From Agrostemma githago (taxonomy: Eukaryota; Streptophyta; Magnoliopsida; Caryophyllales; Caryophyllaceae), in assembly GCA_958450325.1 (NCBI GenBank), contig OY288239.1:60283049-60347048 (forward strand): a DNA stretch of 64,000 bases, written 5' to 3'. Positions 9,530-21,528 of this stretch are shown piece by piece (the first letter of the stretch is position 1; each line of letters opens with the position of its first letter). The position numbers and the translations under genes were made by a program. Under the pieces are notes generated by a model. It did no database searches, was not told the DNA's origin, and worked only from the letters and a program-made list of their open reading frames with translations.

Positions 9530-12500
9530 GAAAGCATCATAAATAAATAAAAAATCAATTAGAGAATCTTTTGATTATTACAATATATATTTAATCTATT
9601 ATATTAATGTGATGTTTTACAATTATTAGATAAAAACCTTTAGAGTTAATTTTTTTTTAAACATTATCGTAAAATAAATTATAAAAATGAAATAACTAGA
9701 TTCGTGTTAAAAAATGCTTTCATTAGAGTATAAATTTCATATAATTTGTTTTACATTATGTGATGAATTTATAACATATAACAGTTTTAAAATTATCCCA
9801 CATCTACAAATTACAATATGATAATGAAATTCTATATTATAAATAAAGAGTAATAATTCGTTATTCAATATCTACCAAAAGTCTTTTGAATCTCAAAAAG
9901 AGTTTCTAAAACTATAAATTTAAGTAATTATCCTGCATTGAGATGATGAAATTTTATATTATAAATAAGAGTAATCATTCGTTTTAAATATCGACCAAGA
10001 AAAACTTTTAAATTATCCCACATCGAAAAATTATGATGGGCTGATAAAATTCTATATTATAAATATTAGTAATCATTCATTTTAAATATCGACTAAAAAA
10101 CTTTTTTCATATATAGGACTGCAAATTTAAAATCATCCCATATTTACAAAATTACAGTGGGTTGATGAAATTCTATATTATCAACAAGAGTAATGATGTA
10201 TTTTTTTGATCTTAAAAAGAGCTGATAGAATACTATAAACTTAAATAAATTATTTCACATAGAAAAATATGATAAGTTGATGAACTCTACTCCGTATATT
10301 ATAAATAAGACTAATCATTCGTTATTAAATATTAATCAAAAAAAACTTTTAAGTCTTAAAAAGTCTCTTAATAAGATTACAAAAGTAAAAATAATCTCAC
10401 ATCGAAAAATTATAATAAGATGATGAAACTTTATATTATAAATAATACTCCGTCGTAACCATGTGCTCTTAGATATTAACCAAAAATATTTTGAGTCTTA
10501 AAATATATATTAAGAGTTAAGACTATAAACTTAACTAAAATTATCTCACATTTGGAAAATTATAAAGTTTCATCAAACATAAATCTTTTGAGTCTTCAAA
10601 AAGTTGTCAAGACTATACACTTAAATAAAAAAATTATAATAAGGTGATGAAATTCTATATTATAAATAAATTCTCTCACATCGAAAAATTATGATGAGCT
10701 TATGAATTTGTACTAAAGAAGAGTAATCATCGTTTTTAAATATCAACCAACAAAAAAACTTTTGTTTTTTTTTTTAAAAAACTATGATGGAATTCTATGT
10801 CATTGTTTTTTAAATTATGATGAAGTCATGAATTTGTGTAGTCTTGAGTTTATAAAGGGTCTTAATGAGACTACAAACTTAAAATTATCCCACATCGAAA
10901 CATTTAAAAAAAGTTACGGTAATGATTCTATATTATAAGTAAGACTACAAATTTTAGTTAAATTTATTTTACATCGAAAAATTATACCACTCTTTTTTGA
11001 TTAAATTCTATATTATAAATAAGATTAATCATTCGTCCTAAAAAAAAGTTTTTAACGAGGTGATAGAATTCTATGTAATCTTTCGCTCTTAGATATTAAC
11101 CAACAATCTTTTGAGACAAAAAAAATTCTAGGACTAAGATTATATAGTTAAAGTATAATTATCTCGCATCGAAAATTGAAGATGGATTGATGAAATTCTA
11201 TATATTATAAATAAGTGTAATCATTTGTCTATGAATAAAAGTTCTTAATTAGACTATATCTAAACTTAAATAAATTTAAGTAAAATTATCCCACATCAAA
11301 AAATTATAATAAAGTGAATTTTATTATTATATAAATAAGAGTAATCATTCATTCAAAGTATATAATAAGACAATCCATATGTTTATACTAAAAGTGGAAT
11401 ATTTTAAATGCTTAAATACAACCCTATGAGTTAAATACCGACAAAAAAACTTTTGAATCTTAAAAAAGCTTTTAATATAGAAGACTACAAACTTAAAATC
11501 ATCTCACATTATACTTCGTATTATAATCAAAACTTAAAAAGAGCTTTTAAGGCTATAAGCTGAAGTAAATTATCTCACATCGTCGAAAAAAAATTGACTA
11601 GCTGATGGAAGACTATAAACTTAAATAAATCATCCCACCTCGAAAAGTTATGATAAGTTGATGAATTCTATATTATAAATAAGACAAATCATTCGTTCTT
11701 AAATATAAAAAAAAACATTTAACTCTCTTAATAAGACTACAAAGTTAAATAAAAATAATCTCACATAAGGTGATGAAACTTTATAGTATAAATAAGACTA
11801 ATCATTCGTTCTTAAATACCAATAAAAAATTCTAAGTCTTAAAAAGTCTCTCTTAATAAGACTACAAACTTAACTAAAATAATCTCACATCCGAAAAATT
11901 ATAATAAGGTGAAATTTAAGTAAAACAATCCCACATCCGAAAAATTATAAAGTTTTATCAAATAAAAATCTTTTGAGTCTTAAAAAGGTTCTTAAGACTA
12001 TACACAAAAGACTAATTATAATTTTTTCCTTAGACATCAGCCAACAATATTTTGAGTTAAAAAAAATCTTAATAAGACTACAAAATTAAAATTATCCCAC
12101 ATTGAAACAATTAAAATAAGGTACGGTGATGATTCTATATTATAAATAAGACTACAAATTTTACTTAAATTATCCCACATCGACAAATTATAATATGGTT
12201 ATGGTTCTATATTATAAACAAGACTAATTATTTGTTCTTAGATATGATATCAATCAAAATCTTTTGAGTCTTCAAAAAACTCTTACGACCATAATAAGAC
12301 GATGAAATTCTATGGTGATAAAATTCTACAGTATATTATAAACAAGACTAATCATTCATCCTTAGATGTCAAAAAAAATAAAGTTAAATTAAAATTATCA
12401 CATATCGAAAAATTATAATGAGGTGATATAATTCTACGTAATCTTTCGTTCTTAGATATTAACCAACAATCTTTTGAACTTAAAAAAAAGGTATAATTAA

Positions 12501-13900
12501 AGTATATAGTTAATGTATAATTATCCCGCATCGAAATTAAGATGGTGTGATGAAATTCAATGTATTATAAATAAGAGTAATCATGCATCCGTCTATAAAT
12601 AAAAGTTCTTAATTAGACTGTATCTAAACTTAAATAAACTTAATTAAAATTATCCCACATCGAAAAATTATAATAAGGTGGATTTTTTTATTATATAAAT
12701 AAGAGTAATCATTCATCAAAAGTATATACTCCAACAAGATGATCAAATTCGATTATATAAATAAAGAGTAATCGTCTATCATCTAACATTGATATAAAAA
12801 CAAACTCTTTTAAGTCTTCAAAATAGCTCTTAAAATTATAAACTTAATTGAGTAATTAAATTATACCACATCGAAAAAGTATGATGAGGTGATGAAATTC
12901 TATATCATAAGTGAGTAATCTTATGGTTTTAAATATCAACCAACAAATTTTGAGTCTTAAAAAACTTTTAAAAGGACTAGAAATCTAAAATTATCCCACA
13001 TTGAAAAAATTAAAATAAGGTAATGATTCTATATTATAAATAAGAGTAATCGTGCGTTTTTCTGGGTATTTAAAGCATATCTTAAAACTATAAACCTTGA
13101 CTAAATTATCTTATATCGAAAAATTATAATGAGGGCAAAAAAAACCCTATCCTCCATCTTTCATCTGGGACTTCCATCGATAATTAATCGATGGTAAGCC
13201 CCAAAAATTGATTAGTTTTCACTTCCTGGTTTGATAATTAATATGTTATTCAATAAAAGTCTCTCTTTTTATGGGAGTTTCATCCTTTATTTCAAGGTTT
13301 TTGTTCTTTTGGTCAAGGCTTCGGTCCCTTACATTTTTATAGGGCTTAGTTTTATTTTTATTGACAAGGGTAGTTTGTTGATGGTTCGTCGCACGTCTAT
13401 CCAATGTCTACAAGTAATTTGTCAACGATCTTTAAGGCCAATAGAAGGTAAGTTTTCTCAAGTTCTGAATCAAACGAAGGATCCCCTCAACAAAAGCTGC
13501 AAGAAGATAGCGATACGAGGTTTTGCCGAATTGTCAGATCATGTCTTGAGATCCTTAGTTTATAAGAGAAATTACTTTCTTTGGTTTTTATTGGATTTGA
13601 TTGCAATTATAGGTATGCGTTGTAAGTGTCGTTTGTCGTTCTATTAATGAATTATTCTTCTCGCTCAAAAAAAAAAATTATGATGAGGCGATAGAATCTT
13701 CTATTATCAATCAAAAAAATTATTCGCATGTATTCTTTTAAGTTTTAGAATAATCTCTTAAGATTATAAGCTTAGTTGAAATTAAGTTTGATTACTAATA
13801 TCATGTGATCATCTTATTTATTATAATGATATAGATTGATCAAGTTTCTTATTTAACGAATATACATCATCAATGTAATTAAGCCAATTAACCGGAAGCC
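9530..13900 (+). repeat. Degenerate tandem array, about 100-150 bp units, each with snRNA-like USE and TATA
   Basis: About two dozen units in the order: CTTTTGAGTCTTAAAAAG, ACTATAAACTTAAATAAA, TTATCCCACATCGAAAAATT, GATGAAATTCTATATTATA, AATAAGAGTAATCATTCG. Four copies match the plant snRNA upstream element RTCCCACATCG exactly (10015-10025, 10887-10897, 12172-12182, 12652-12662); most others differ by one or two bases. Where intact, a TATAAATA-like box follows after 30-32 nt (for example 10058-10065), the spacing known for Pol II snRNA genes. Units are too diverged for recent amplification. Confidence 0.75.
13135..13675 (+). mobile_element. LINE/SINE-type retroposon inserted in the Helitron
   Basis: A non-repeat segment of about 540 bp that ends TTCTTCTCGCTC then A(11), flanked by a 13-bp target duplication AATTATRATGAGG (13122-13134 and 13676-13688, one mismatch). 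Poly-A and a long TSD are hallmarks of target-primed retrotransposition. A 138-codon open frame inside (13231-13647) has no recognisable domain, so a 5'-truncated LINE end or a long SINE are both possible. Confidence 0.7.
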
Positions 13901-13906
13901 AACTAA

Positions 13907-13934
13907 CCCGTGCAACGCACGGGCTTTAATCTAG
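13907..13934 (+). terminator. Helitron 3' terminal hairpin and CTAG
   Basis: Stem CCCGTGC (13907-13913), loop AAC, GCACGGG (13917-13923), then CTTTAAT and CTAG. It matches the Helitron transposition terminator described for plant families. Confidence 0.88.
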
Positions 13935-14665
13935 TAACATATTAAAATAAGCTTTCAGTGCAAAACCAAAATATTAAAATGGGTTTCCGAAGAAACATAA
14001 AAATATTTGCCAACCTGCAACCAAATTATATCGATAATAATAAAAATATTCAAAATGGCGTTATGGATAGGATTGGTGTAGACGGCTAGACTTTCACTAG
14101 GAGAATACTAAAAACTAGCTTTGAGAACTTAGTTCAAACAAATCAAACTTCGATCTCTAACTAGGCTACTCAACCATAATAGAGCGGCGACTTATAAATG
14201 CGTAGCCCTAGTTTAAGATAATGCACACCCCTCCTGGGATTACCTGTCACCCAGTTCAACTTTTGATGGCGACTTACTGCGAGGCCTAAGCTTAAGGTCA
14301 AAATGTAAACAACTCCCGGGATACCTGTCACCCGGTTCAACAACCAATGTACCGATTCCTGATACACTAGCCTTATAGTTGATGGCAAAAATGTAGACCC
14401 TAGAATATATTACTCTAACCTCACACTTGTTCTTATTCCATAACTCCAAAACAAAGCCATTATTGATATTCAAATGAGATAATCATTGTATATAATAAGA
14501 GAACAAAAGGAGTAATCATCATTTTTTAACGAGGAAACTTTCTATTTTAGGAAACTTCTACTTTTTTAGAAACTTTACTAAAAATTGCATCATATCAAAA
14601 TAGGAAAAACATTAGTTTATACTAATTCAACATTTTTAGTAAACGATATAGATTTATAAAACAAA

Positions 14666-14960
14666 CTAGGTTAAAAACCCGTGCAAATTGCACGGTGGGA
14701 TAAAAAAACGTGTGATAAAGTGAATTTTCAATCCACGCTTGTTGTTAATCCTGGATATTGCAACGTATATTTGTCCATGGGTGAACACGGGCTTGAGGAT
14801 ATGGACATGTGGAGCAACTAATTGCACGGATGTATTGGAGTAGTGGTTAAAAGTTACGGAGTAGTTGTATATTTTATTGTTTGAAATAAATGTACTTGGT
14901 ATATTACTTAATATCCAATATGGCAAGATATTTTGCTAACTTGTACTCCGTATGATTACT
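14666..14960 (-). mobile_element. 3' end of a second Helitron (extent to the right uncertain)
   Basis: On the minus strand the sequence ends CCGTGCAATTTGCACGG hairpin (14679-14695), about 9 nt of spacer and CTAG (14666-14669), followed by host T. It abuts the broken T1 LTR and carries a helicase C-terminus, so it derives from an autonomous copy. I cannot find its 5' TC end; the right limit given is nominal. Confidence 0.7.
14717..14926 (-). pseudogene. Helitron RepHel helicase, C-terminal remnant
   Basis: The minus-strand frame contains APHVHILKPVFTHGQIYVAI followed by SRINNKRGLKI. Known Pif1-like helicases of plant Helitrons end with PVFTHGQLYVALSRV and GLK motifs (helicase motif VI with the arginine finger), so this is the last 30-40 residues of that domain (residues about 40-70 of an 86-codon frame). 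Upstream residues show no helicase motif, so only a fragment remains. It sits just inside the Helitron 3' terminus, its expected position. Confidence 0.75.
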
Positions 14961-16282
14961 GGGTCATATCGATCATTTTGTTATTTTAAATAATCGGAAA
15001 CATTCTAATGACACAACCAAGTCAAGTTAAAATTTTAATTTTCTTGTTCCAATTGTTTTAAACGATTTTAATATTTCTTGTTCCATTAATATTATAAATT
15101 TAAAATGAACAATTATTCGTAGATGATACATATAATTCTATTCTTTATTGATTCTTGATTTGAAGATACTCCTATTTTTTACTCCATATAAATATCCTTG
15201 GATTGAAATTGAGTGAGCTTGCCAACGTGTAAAGATATCCGACATGGGAGACACGTTAACAACTCTTGTTGATGTAGGCTAGGTTGGAATTTAAACAAAT
15301 CAAGAAAAAAATTACAACCAATAAGAGGCATAATATAAACAAAATTTATCACATCATAGTATTGCAAAGATGGTGTCAATTAGTTTAATACTCTTATGAC
15401 AATAAAAGTATGTTTGTCACTTTACTCTTTCTCATCTATTTAATGCATTCAGTTCAATTTACGAATGTTAATTATATGTGGAAAATATTCACCAATTTAA
15501 GCTTTCAAAACTTATTATTTGTTGAGATAAAAAAGAAAAAAAATGACTCAAATGAAATGAAGAGAAGGGATGAGTATAAATGGAGTGAAGGAAATGGATT
15601 GATGTAAATGGACTCTCAAACTCCTATATTACATCATCGTCAACATGATATGAGTTGATAAAATAAGTTGCAATTAAATTCAACTATCAAAATTCAATTC
15701 ATACAAAATTCTGACAATTAAATTAGACCTAAAAAGTGAAACATAATTTAAAACACTATTAATTTAACAATCGACTCATGTAAATAATCATCTAGTTGAT
15801 CAAACTTAAATTAATAAACATGAAAACAAAAGTCAAATCATGAATTTAGTACGGATATTAAAGTACCTTAATCAATAAAAAAATAACTACGAACCCATTA
15901 AAATAATCGGTGCATTACATGTTCGATTAACTGAAAGATTATAAAAAATAATTAATTAAACAGTACATAAAGTAAATAAGATAGATACATACAACCATAA
16001 AATAGATTATGAATCGAATTGTCCTCCGTTAAATTATCTTGCATTCGAAGTGACCTTGGTCGTCACCTTTTACGTGTTTGATTCTCCTCTACGTCTATGT
16101 GATACCTCAGAAGTCTTATCCTTGATGCACTTTCTCCTTTATACTATTAAAGTTAGTGTTCTTGGGCTTAGCTCACTTCAATATTAAAAATATACTGTAT
16201 ATATGTTACGGATTATATATTTAAAGCAAAAATATTTAATATAAGGAGTAGAAAGAATATGAAAAATTAACAGTTGTAAGCA
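14961..16282. other. AT-rich intergenic DNA, nothing recognised
   Basis: About 75 percent A+T by eye. Short open frames only. Part of it may belong to the Helitron at 14666. Confidence 0.4.
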
Positions 16283-16428
16283 TATACAATAATATTCAAA
16301 ACTATATAATAAATATGGTTATATTCAAAATGATAACGAAGGTACCATACTTGGAACTTAATTAGAGTAGAAGGTCGAATTAAATGTTTCTTGATTAATA
16401 AAGCGCATTCGCTTTACTTATGATGTAC

Positions 16429-19400
16429 TGTAATCCCCTAGAAATTCTAACGCAATACAGTGGCGGAAACACTGTAGAGTTGGGATTAAAACACTCTGAC
16501 AAACTATATCTTATTAAAAGAAATGGTAAGTCAATACAAAGGCCACTTTTTACAAAAGGACTAAATAGAAAATTCTCTAAACGGGCTATACAAATCCATA
16601 AGTTATACGAATAGAGAAAGAGCAGGATCCACGCTACTCGCTAGCTCACACCCAAAAAAACCAACAGCAAATACCTGTCATGTTATAAACATAACAGCCA
16701 CGTCAGTGGGGAGTAACTCGGACGTTCTCCCAGCCATAATATATCATATGGAAAAATAATAATATTATTATATCAAAATATTTAAAAAGAGAAAACATTA
16801 AAACGATATAATAAAAATAAGTTTTCACCGAAAACTTAAAATATTGGAACAATAAAATCAGAACAAGTTTTCAGAAGAAAACTCAAATATTTGTCAACCT
16901 GCAAATCAAAAACGTATTGATAATAATAAAAATATTCAAAATGGCATTATGGATAAATTTAGTGTAGACGGCTAGACTTTCACTAGGAGAATCCTAAAAC
17001 TAGCTTCGAGAACTTAGTTCAAACAAATCAAACTTCGGTCTCTAACTAGGGTACTCAACCATAATAGGACGGCGACTTATAAATGCGTGGCCCTAGTTTA
17101 AGATATTATGCACACCCCTCCCGAGCACCATAAATACTCAGTTCAACCCGACGGCGTCTTACACTGCGAGGCACGAGTTTAAGGTCAAAATGTACACACA
17201 CTCCCGAACACCATATATGCTCGGTTCAACAACCAGTGTGCCCCATAAAGACACACCAGCCTTATAGTTGATGGCAAAAACGTAAACCCCAGAATATATT
17301 ACTCTAAACCTCACACTTGTCCTTATTCCATAACTCCAAAACAGCCATTATCGATATATACAAGAGATATAATCATTATGTATAATATGAAGATAAAAGA
17401 AATAAACATTTTATATTAAAAGGGAAACTTTCTATAAATAGAAACTTACTAATTTTAGAAACTTTCTTAAAATAGAAATATTCTTATAGAAAATACGTAA
17501 GTTATTAGAATAAGTGAAATGTATTAAAAATCGCATTTCTAACGAAATTGACATTTTTATCATTATCGTCGTTATCGTAACTTTAATAAATTTCTAAATT
17601 CGTTACTCAAATATAAATAAAATATAATAAGTCATTTTATAATATTTTATAAATAATTAGGAAATCGAGTTAAAATTATAAATTTTAGAAAAGAGATGTT
17701 TTAAGAAAATGATATCAAAATTAATTGAGTCGACGAACTTTATAAATGAAATGAAATTTACGAAGAATTCAAATTATTTTTAACAAATAGTTTTTATTAA
17801 TAAATAATATGGATTTTAATAAAAATAGTCAATTAGAAACAAATAGAAAGTTATTAGTGAAAATAGTTTCGACTAAAAATATATTTAAAAGCAAAATCGA
17901 CTATTTTCTCATTTATTAGAACAAATCGTAAAACGAAAATTAATTTATTAAAAGTATACAAATTTCGATTAAAATATAAAAATACGATTTTGAGTTAAAA
18001 TTATAAATTAACGAATTATGAAGAAACTATGAAATCGTTAATATTTAGTTACTAGTGTCACGATAACCAACAAAATACTAAAACGATCGTAAATGATTAA
18101 ATTATCAACGATTTATAAAACGATATCGAAAACTTGTAAAAAAATTGATAAGGCATACGATTTAAATATTAGTATAATTAGCAAATAATAAATAGCTAAA
18201 ATTAGGAAAATCGAAGTTAAAATATTTACTACATACTACTACTCAAACATACGATATAAAATCGAGTAACGTCCTAAAGTTATCTCGCTTATAAATCGTC
18301 AATACGCTTGTCCTTCTATCTTTTTGTCCAAACTTTGATTCTTCTCATACTTGTTCCACCAAATAGCTTGAGGCTCCAACGGGCTCAGAAACACGTAGAC
18401 ACGGAAACAAGGAGTCGAAATAAGAGAAAGTTGGAAAAGAGTCAAGTGACACAAAAACGTAGCACAAATCACGAACCGGTCAAGAGGAACAACGGTAAGC
18501 CGGTAGAATTGGGCAATGACATCAACAAACAGCTGCAGTACGCGACAAAACAGAATAGACGGTCGCATAACGAACTAACAGCAACTGAGACAAGACGATT
18601 GAGATCGAGGGACATGACGATAGCAACAATGATGCATAAAAACGGCAATCGGTAGTGAAACAGCGGTAGGTGCGAACAGAATTACATCCCACATGTGAAC
18701 CGAGACATGTACATTAGAGGACTAAAACGATGACGTGAACCGAGCAAAACAGTTAACACAACGCAACAACAGTGACAAGACAAAGAAGGAAAGAAAAAGA
18801 GAAGATTGGAAATGAAGAATAGCAGCGAACATCAGCAGTACAAAGAGAATGAAACGATACCAGGCAGCAGCAATAGAATGAGAAAAGAAGAGGAAGAAGA
18901 ACAGTGGTAGCAGGAATGTAACACCAAAACAATAGCAACAACAGTAGCAGTAAATAGAGCAGCGAAGAAGAAAGAAGAAGAAGAATAACGGGCTGAAAGA
19001 AGACAAACGCAGCAGCAAAACGAATAGCATTACAGTAACAGAACAGGAGCAGTATCAGGCGAAGAAGAAAAAGGAGCAGCAACGACAAAATACAGAGGAA
19101 AAGGAAGAAGAAGAACAGCAACAGGCGTCCAATAGCAGCAGCGGTATACACGAGACTAAAACAGGACGACATACCACCCTGAGCATAAATCGACAGCCTC
19201 ACGCACGACACAACGGGACGGAGAAAAGAAAAAAAATCAACAATACGACAACAACAGTAACAGCAGAAGTTACGCAAATCGGGGACGAACGAAACCAACC
19301 AAAATAGAATGGAACGGAGAGAAACTGAAGGACGAAGAGCAGCAGTAAAACGCACCAACAGGATGAGAGTAGAAGGAGACGAAGAAGAGAGGAAGGAGAA

Positions 19401-20309
19401 GGAAATACCTGAACTAGATGAAAGATCGAATAGCAGCAACAAAAACAACAACACGCAGCAGAAGCACACGGACAGAGGAAGCAAACGACAGGCAAATCGA
19501 TTGATGAAGATGAAGGAGAAGAGGAGAGGAAGGAGCAGCGGCAGATTAATGCTGAAACCTCAACAAGAGGACAGAAAACATGGAGATTTAAACTGAAGAG
19601 AGGTATATGAAGTGGTGAGAGAAATGGGAAGCGGTGGGAGAGTGAGTGACATGATCACCAGAAAAAAAAAGGTATTATAAGATTAAAATAATAGGGTAGT
19701 GGATAAGAGTCAAATAATAAAATAAAGTGTTGGGTAGGAGATTATTGAGACAGAAGTCGACATAATCAAGAAATCGAGTTTGAGTCGAGCAAGGAACAAA
19801 AATTAAACAAACGTAGCGCTTAAAATCATGTAAATAAAATATTTCGACGTGAGAATAAATATTCGAGACAAGTATGAAGTTTATAAAAATAAATGATTAG
19901 ACGACGAAATAGTATTTTCCGATAAATAATAAATCTTCGATAAAGTGAATTAAGTTGATTTCTCGAGGAAATGTAATAAATATTATGACGAAACTTAATA
20001 TAAATGAATTTCGAGTCGAAAATAGATTTTTCGAACTAAAATAATAAATAAAATAGAGTTTAGAATTTAAAACGTCAAAATAGACTTTCGATAGGAATTA
20101 AATTAAATGTATAAAATGAATCGAAACAGAAATAAAAATATATTTTAAATATAAGAAGAGTCTCCGAGACAAATAGAGTTTTAGGAGTTTCAAACGATTA
20201 AACGATAAATTCAATTTATAATAATTTTAAGAATAAAGCGTTAAATCGTAAAAATAAAAATACGGACAAAATTTCAATTTAACTTAATTTAAAATTCAGG
20301 GGTGTTACA
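16429..20309 (-). mobile_element. Solo LTR of a Tekay/Del-type Ty3-gypsy element
   Basis: 3881 bp running TGTAATCCCC ... GGGGTGTTACA, with target duplication TGTAC at 16424-16428 and 20310-20314. The uninterrupted target occurs in the duplicated copy (TGTAC at 21670-21674), so both ends are certain. Read on the minus strand it begins TGTAACACCCC, the usual start of Tekay/Del LTRs, and T1 shows that an iMet PBS follows the other end. Size and ends indicate one complete LTR left by LTR-LTR recombination. Confidence 0.9.
18300..19620. repeat. Strand-asymmetric purine-rich tract in the Tekay-type LTR
   Basis: The plus strand is dominated by GAAGAA, AGCAGC and AACAA runs; the minus strand is correspondingly TTCTTC/GCTGCT. 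An equivalent tract occurs at 29870-30613 in the third LTR. It produces long Cys/Phe/Leu-rich minus-strand frames that I treat as artefacts. Being in both LTRs, it is an ancestral part of the R/U5 or 5' UTR. Confidence 0.6.
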
Positions 20310-21528
20310 TGTACATTTAGATTCAATCACCGATATCACCAAATCACATTCGAATATAAATATAAAGACAGTAAAATACAAATATTTTGAAACGTAAACC
20401 ATTAATAATACAAATATTCTTCCAAAACATTTCTCCATTTCTTCTGGATTTTTTTTATATTTTCCCACAATTTGCACTTCAGCCAACAATTTTTTTTAAA
20501 AAAAAACACTTTACTCATTCACTCGCTCTTATACATACACTTCAAAATCATCCCTTTTTTTTTATTGAAATATATCTTAATTCTTCAAATAGTTTCGTAA
20601 TTAACTTCTCAAGTTTTGAATCTTAATCCAATCCAACTGATCTACTTTTCCTAAATTACATTTTTTTTACCGTGTTTCAGGCTTGGTTAAAAACTCTCAA
20701 AATTTGTACTAGGTTGCTCTTGTTTTCACCATTAATGTCCTTTATAAGATCAAAAAGTGTAACAAAGTTTCTGATAAATGTTTATAAATTTACATGTGAA
20801 ATAACTGGCCTACACATCTACCTAAATAACCAAATGAAGGCAACCCGCTAGGCCGATATGAGTTTAAAGCAATCCAAACTTGTTCTCACACACAGAGGGT
20901 TATAAAATCTTGATTGCGTAAATTTTCTTCGACCTACTTGTCAATACAAAATGTAGTCTAAAAATGAAAGAGGAACGTGCATGTAATCAATTTAAGGACT
21001 AATGCATAACCTAATTTCGAGAAAACTAAGATTGTGGTTGAAATAATGCACGAAATTGTCAAAACTAAAAATATAAGAACCAAATTATAGGAAAGAAGAG
21101 GAATACCTAATAGGTTTACACCAACAAAATGGCAGGACTCCTTTAAAAAAATGGCAGGACAAAAATGAACCAATCTGACACCCATCTCAACAAAGAACAG
21201 ATTATCCACACCTGTCAGAATTTATTTAATCGTTAATTGCATATGATATGAGTAGTAATCTTTTAAGAACTTATGAATTCTTATCCTCTCTATGTTAGAG
21301 TACATTGCATATAGTTAGAAAGAATCATATCATATATACCCATTTCTACCAAAATCGGATAGCTTATAAAAAAACCTGTTTTTTTAGAAAGAGGGGGGAT
21401 ATATGGTGGTCAGGGGAGGCATTGGGACGACGATTCCTGCGAACAAAGGAAAAAATCAATATCAAATCAAAGCTTAATCAATCAATAATAATCGACATGT
21501 GGATGAAATATAGCGTAAACATCAAAAC

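Larger units (their letters stand above)
9461..13934 (+). mobile_element. Non-autonomous Helitron filled with tandem repeats
   Basis: Starts TC (9461), ends CTAG (13931-13934), and is inserted between A (9460) and T (13935) with no target duplication. A perfect 7-bp stem CCCGTGC/GCACGGG lies 7 nt before CTAG. The two LTR flanks rejoin cleanly when compared with the uninterrupted LTR at 16793-16830, giving an independent check of both ends. No Rep or helicase reading frame is visible. The 4.5-kb body is a degenerate tandem array plus a 0.54-kb retroposon insertion. It must have moved in trans. Confidence 0.88.
9091..14665 (-). repeat. 5' LTR of T1, split by a Helitron and truncated
   Basis: LTR sequence is present at 9091-9460 and 13935-14665. 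It is homologous to the complete LTR at 16429-20309 and to 28050-30613: TGTAATCCCCTAG start, the CAGTGGCGGAAACACTGTAG motif and the GGCGACTTATAAATGCGT block are shared. The Helitron at 9461-13934 is cleanly inserted between A and T. The LTR is broken at 14665 by another Helitron end, and its distal 2.7 kb, including the expected TGTAACACCC end, is not found. Confidence 0.85.
16283..21528. repeat. Tandem duplication copy 1 (interrupted by a solo LTR)
   Basis: 16283-16428 plus 20315-21528 match copy 2 (21529-22875) nearly base for base. Features such as CTTACTTATGATGTACATTTAG, a CACTTCAGCCAACAA block and a CAGGGGAGGCAT block occur in both. The unit is about 1.35 kb and its function is unknown. 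Minus-strand hydrophobic frames in both copies differ by frameshifts, so I do not call a gene. Confidence 0.85.

Noticed and set aside
13231..13647. 138-codon ORF in the retroposon
   Set aside because: No domain and no homologue recognised; kept only as part of the retroposon entry.
18722..19596. Long Cys/Leu/Phe-rich minus-strand frame (243 codons) and overlapping frames
   Set aside because: Translation of a pyrimidine-rich LTR tract; not shared as a frame with the homologous LTR at 28050-30613.
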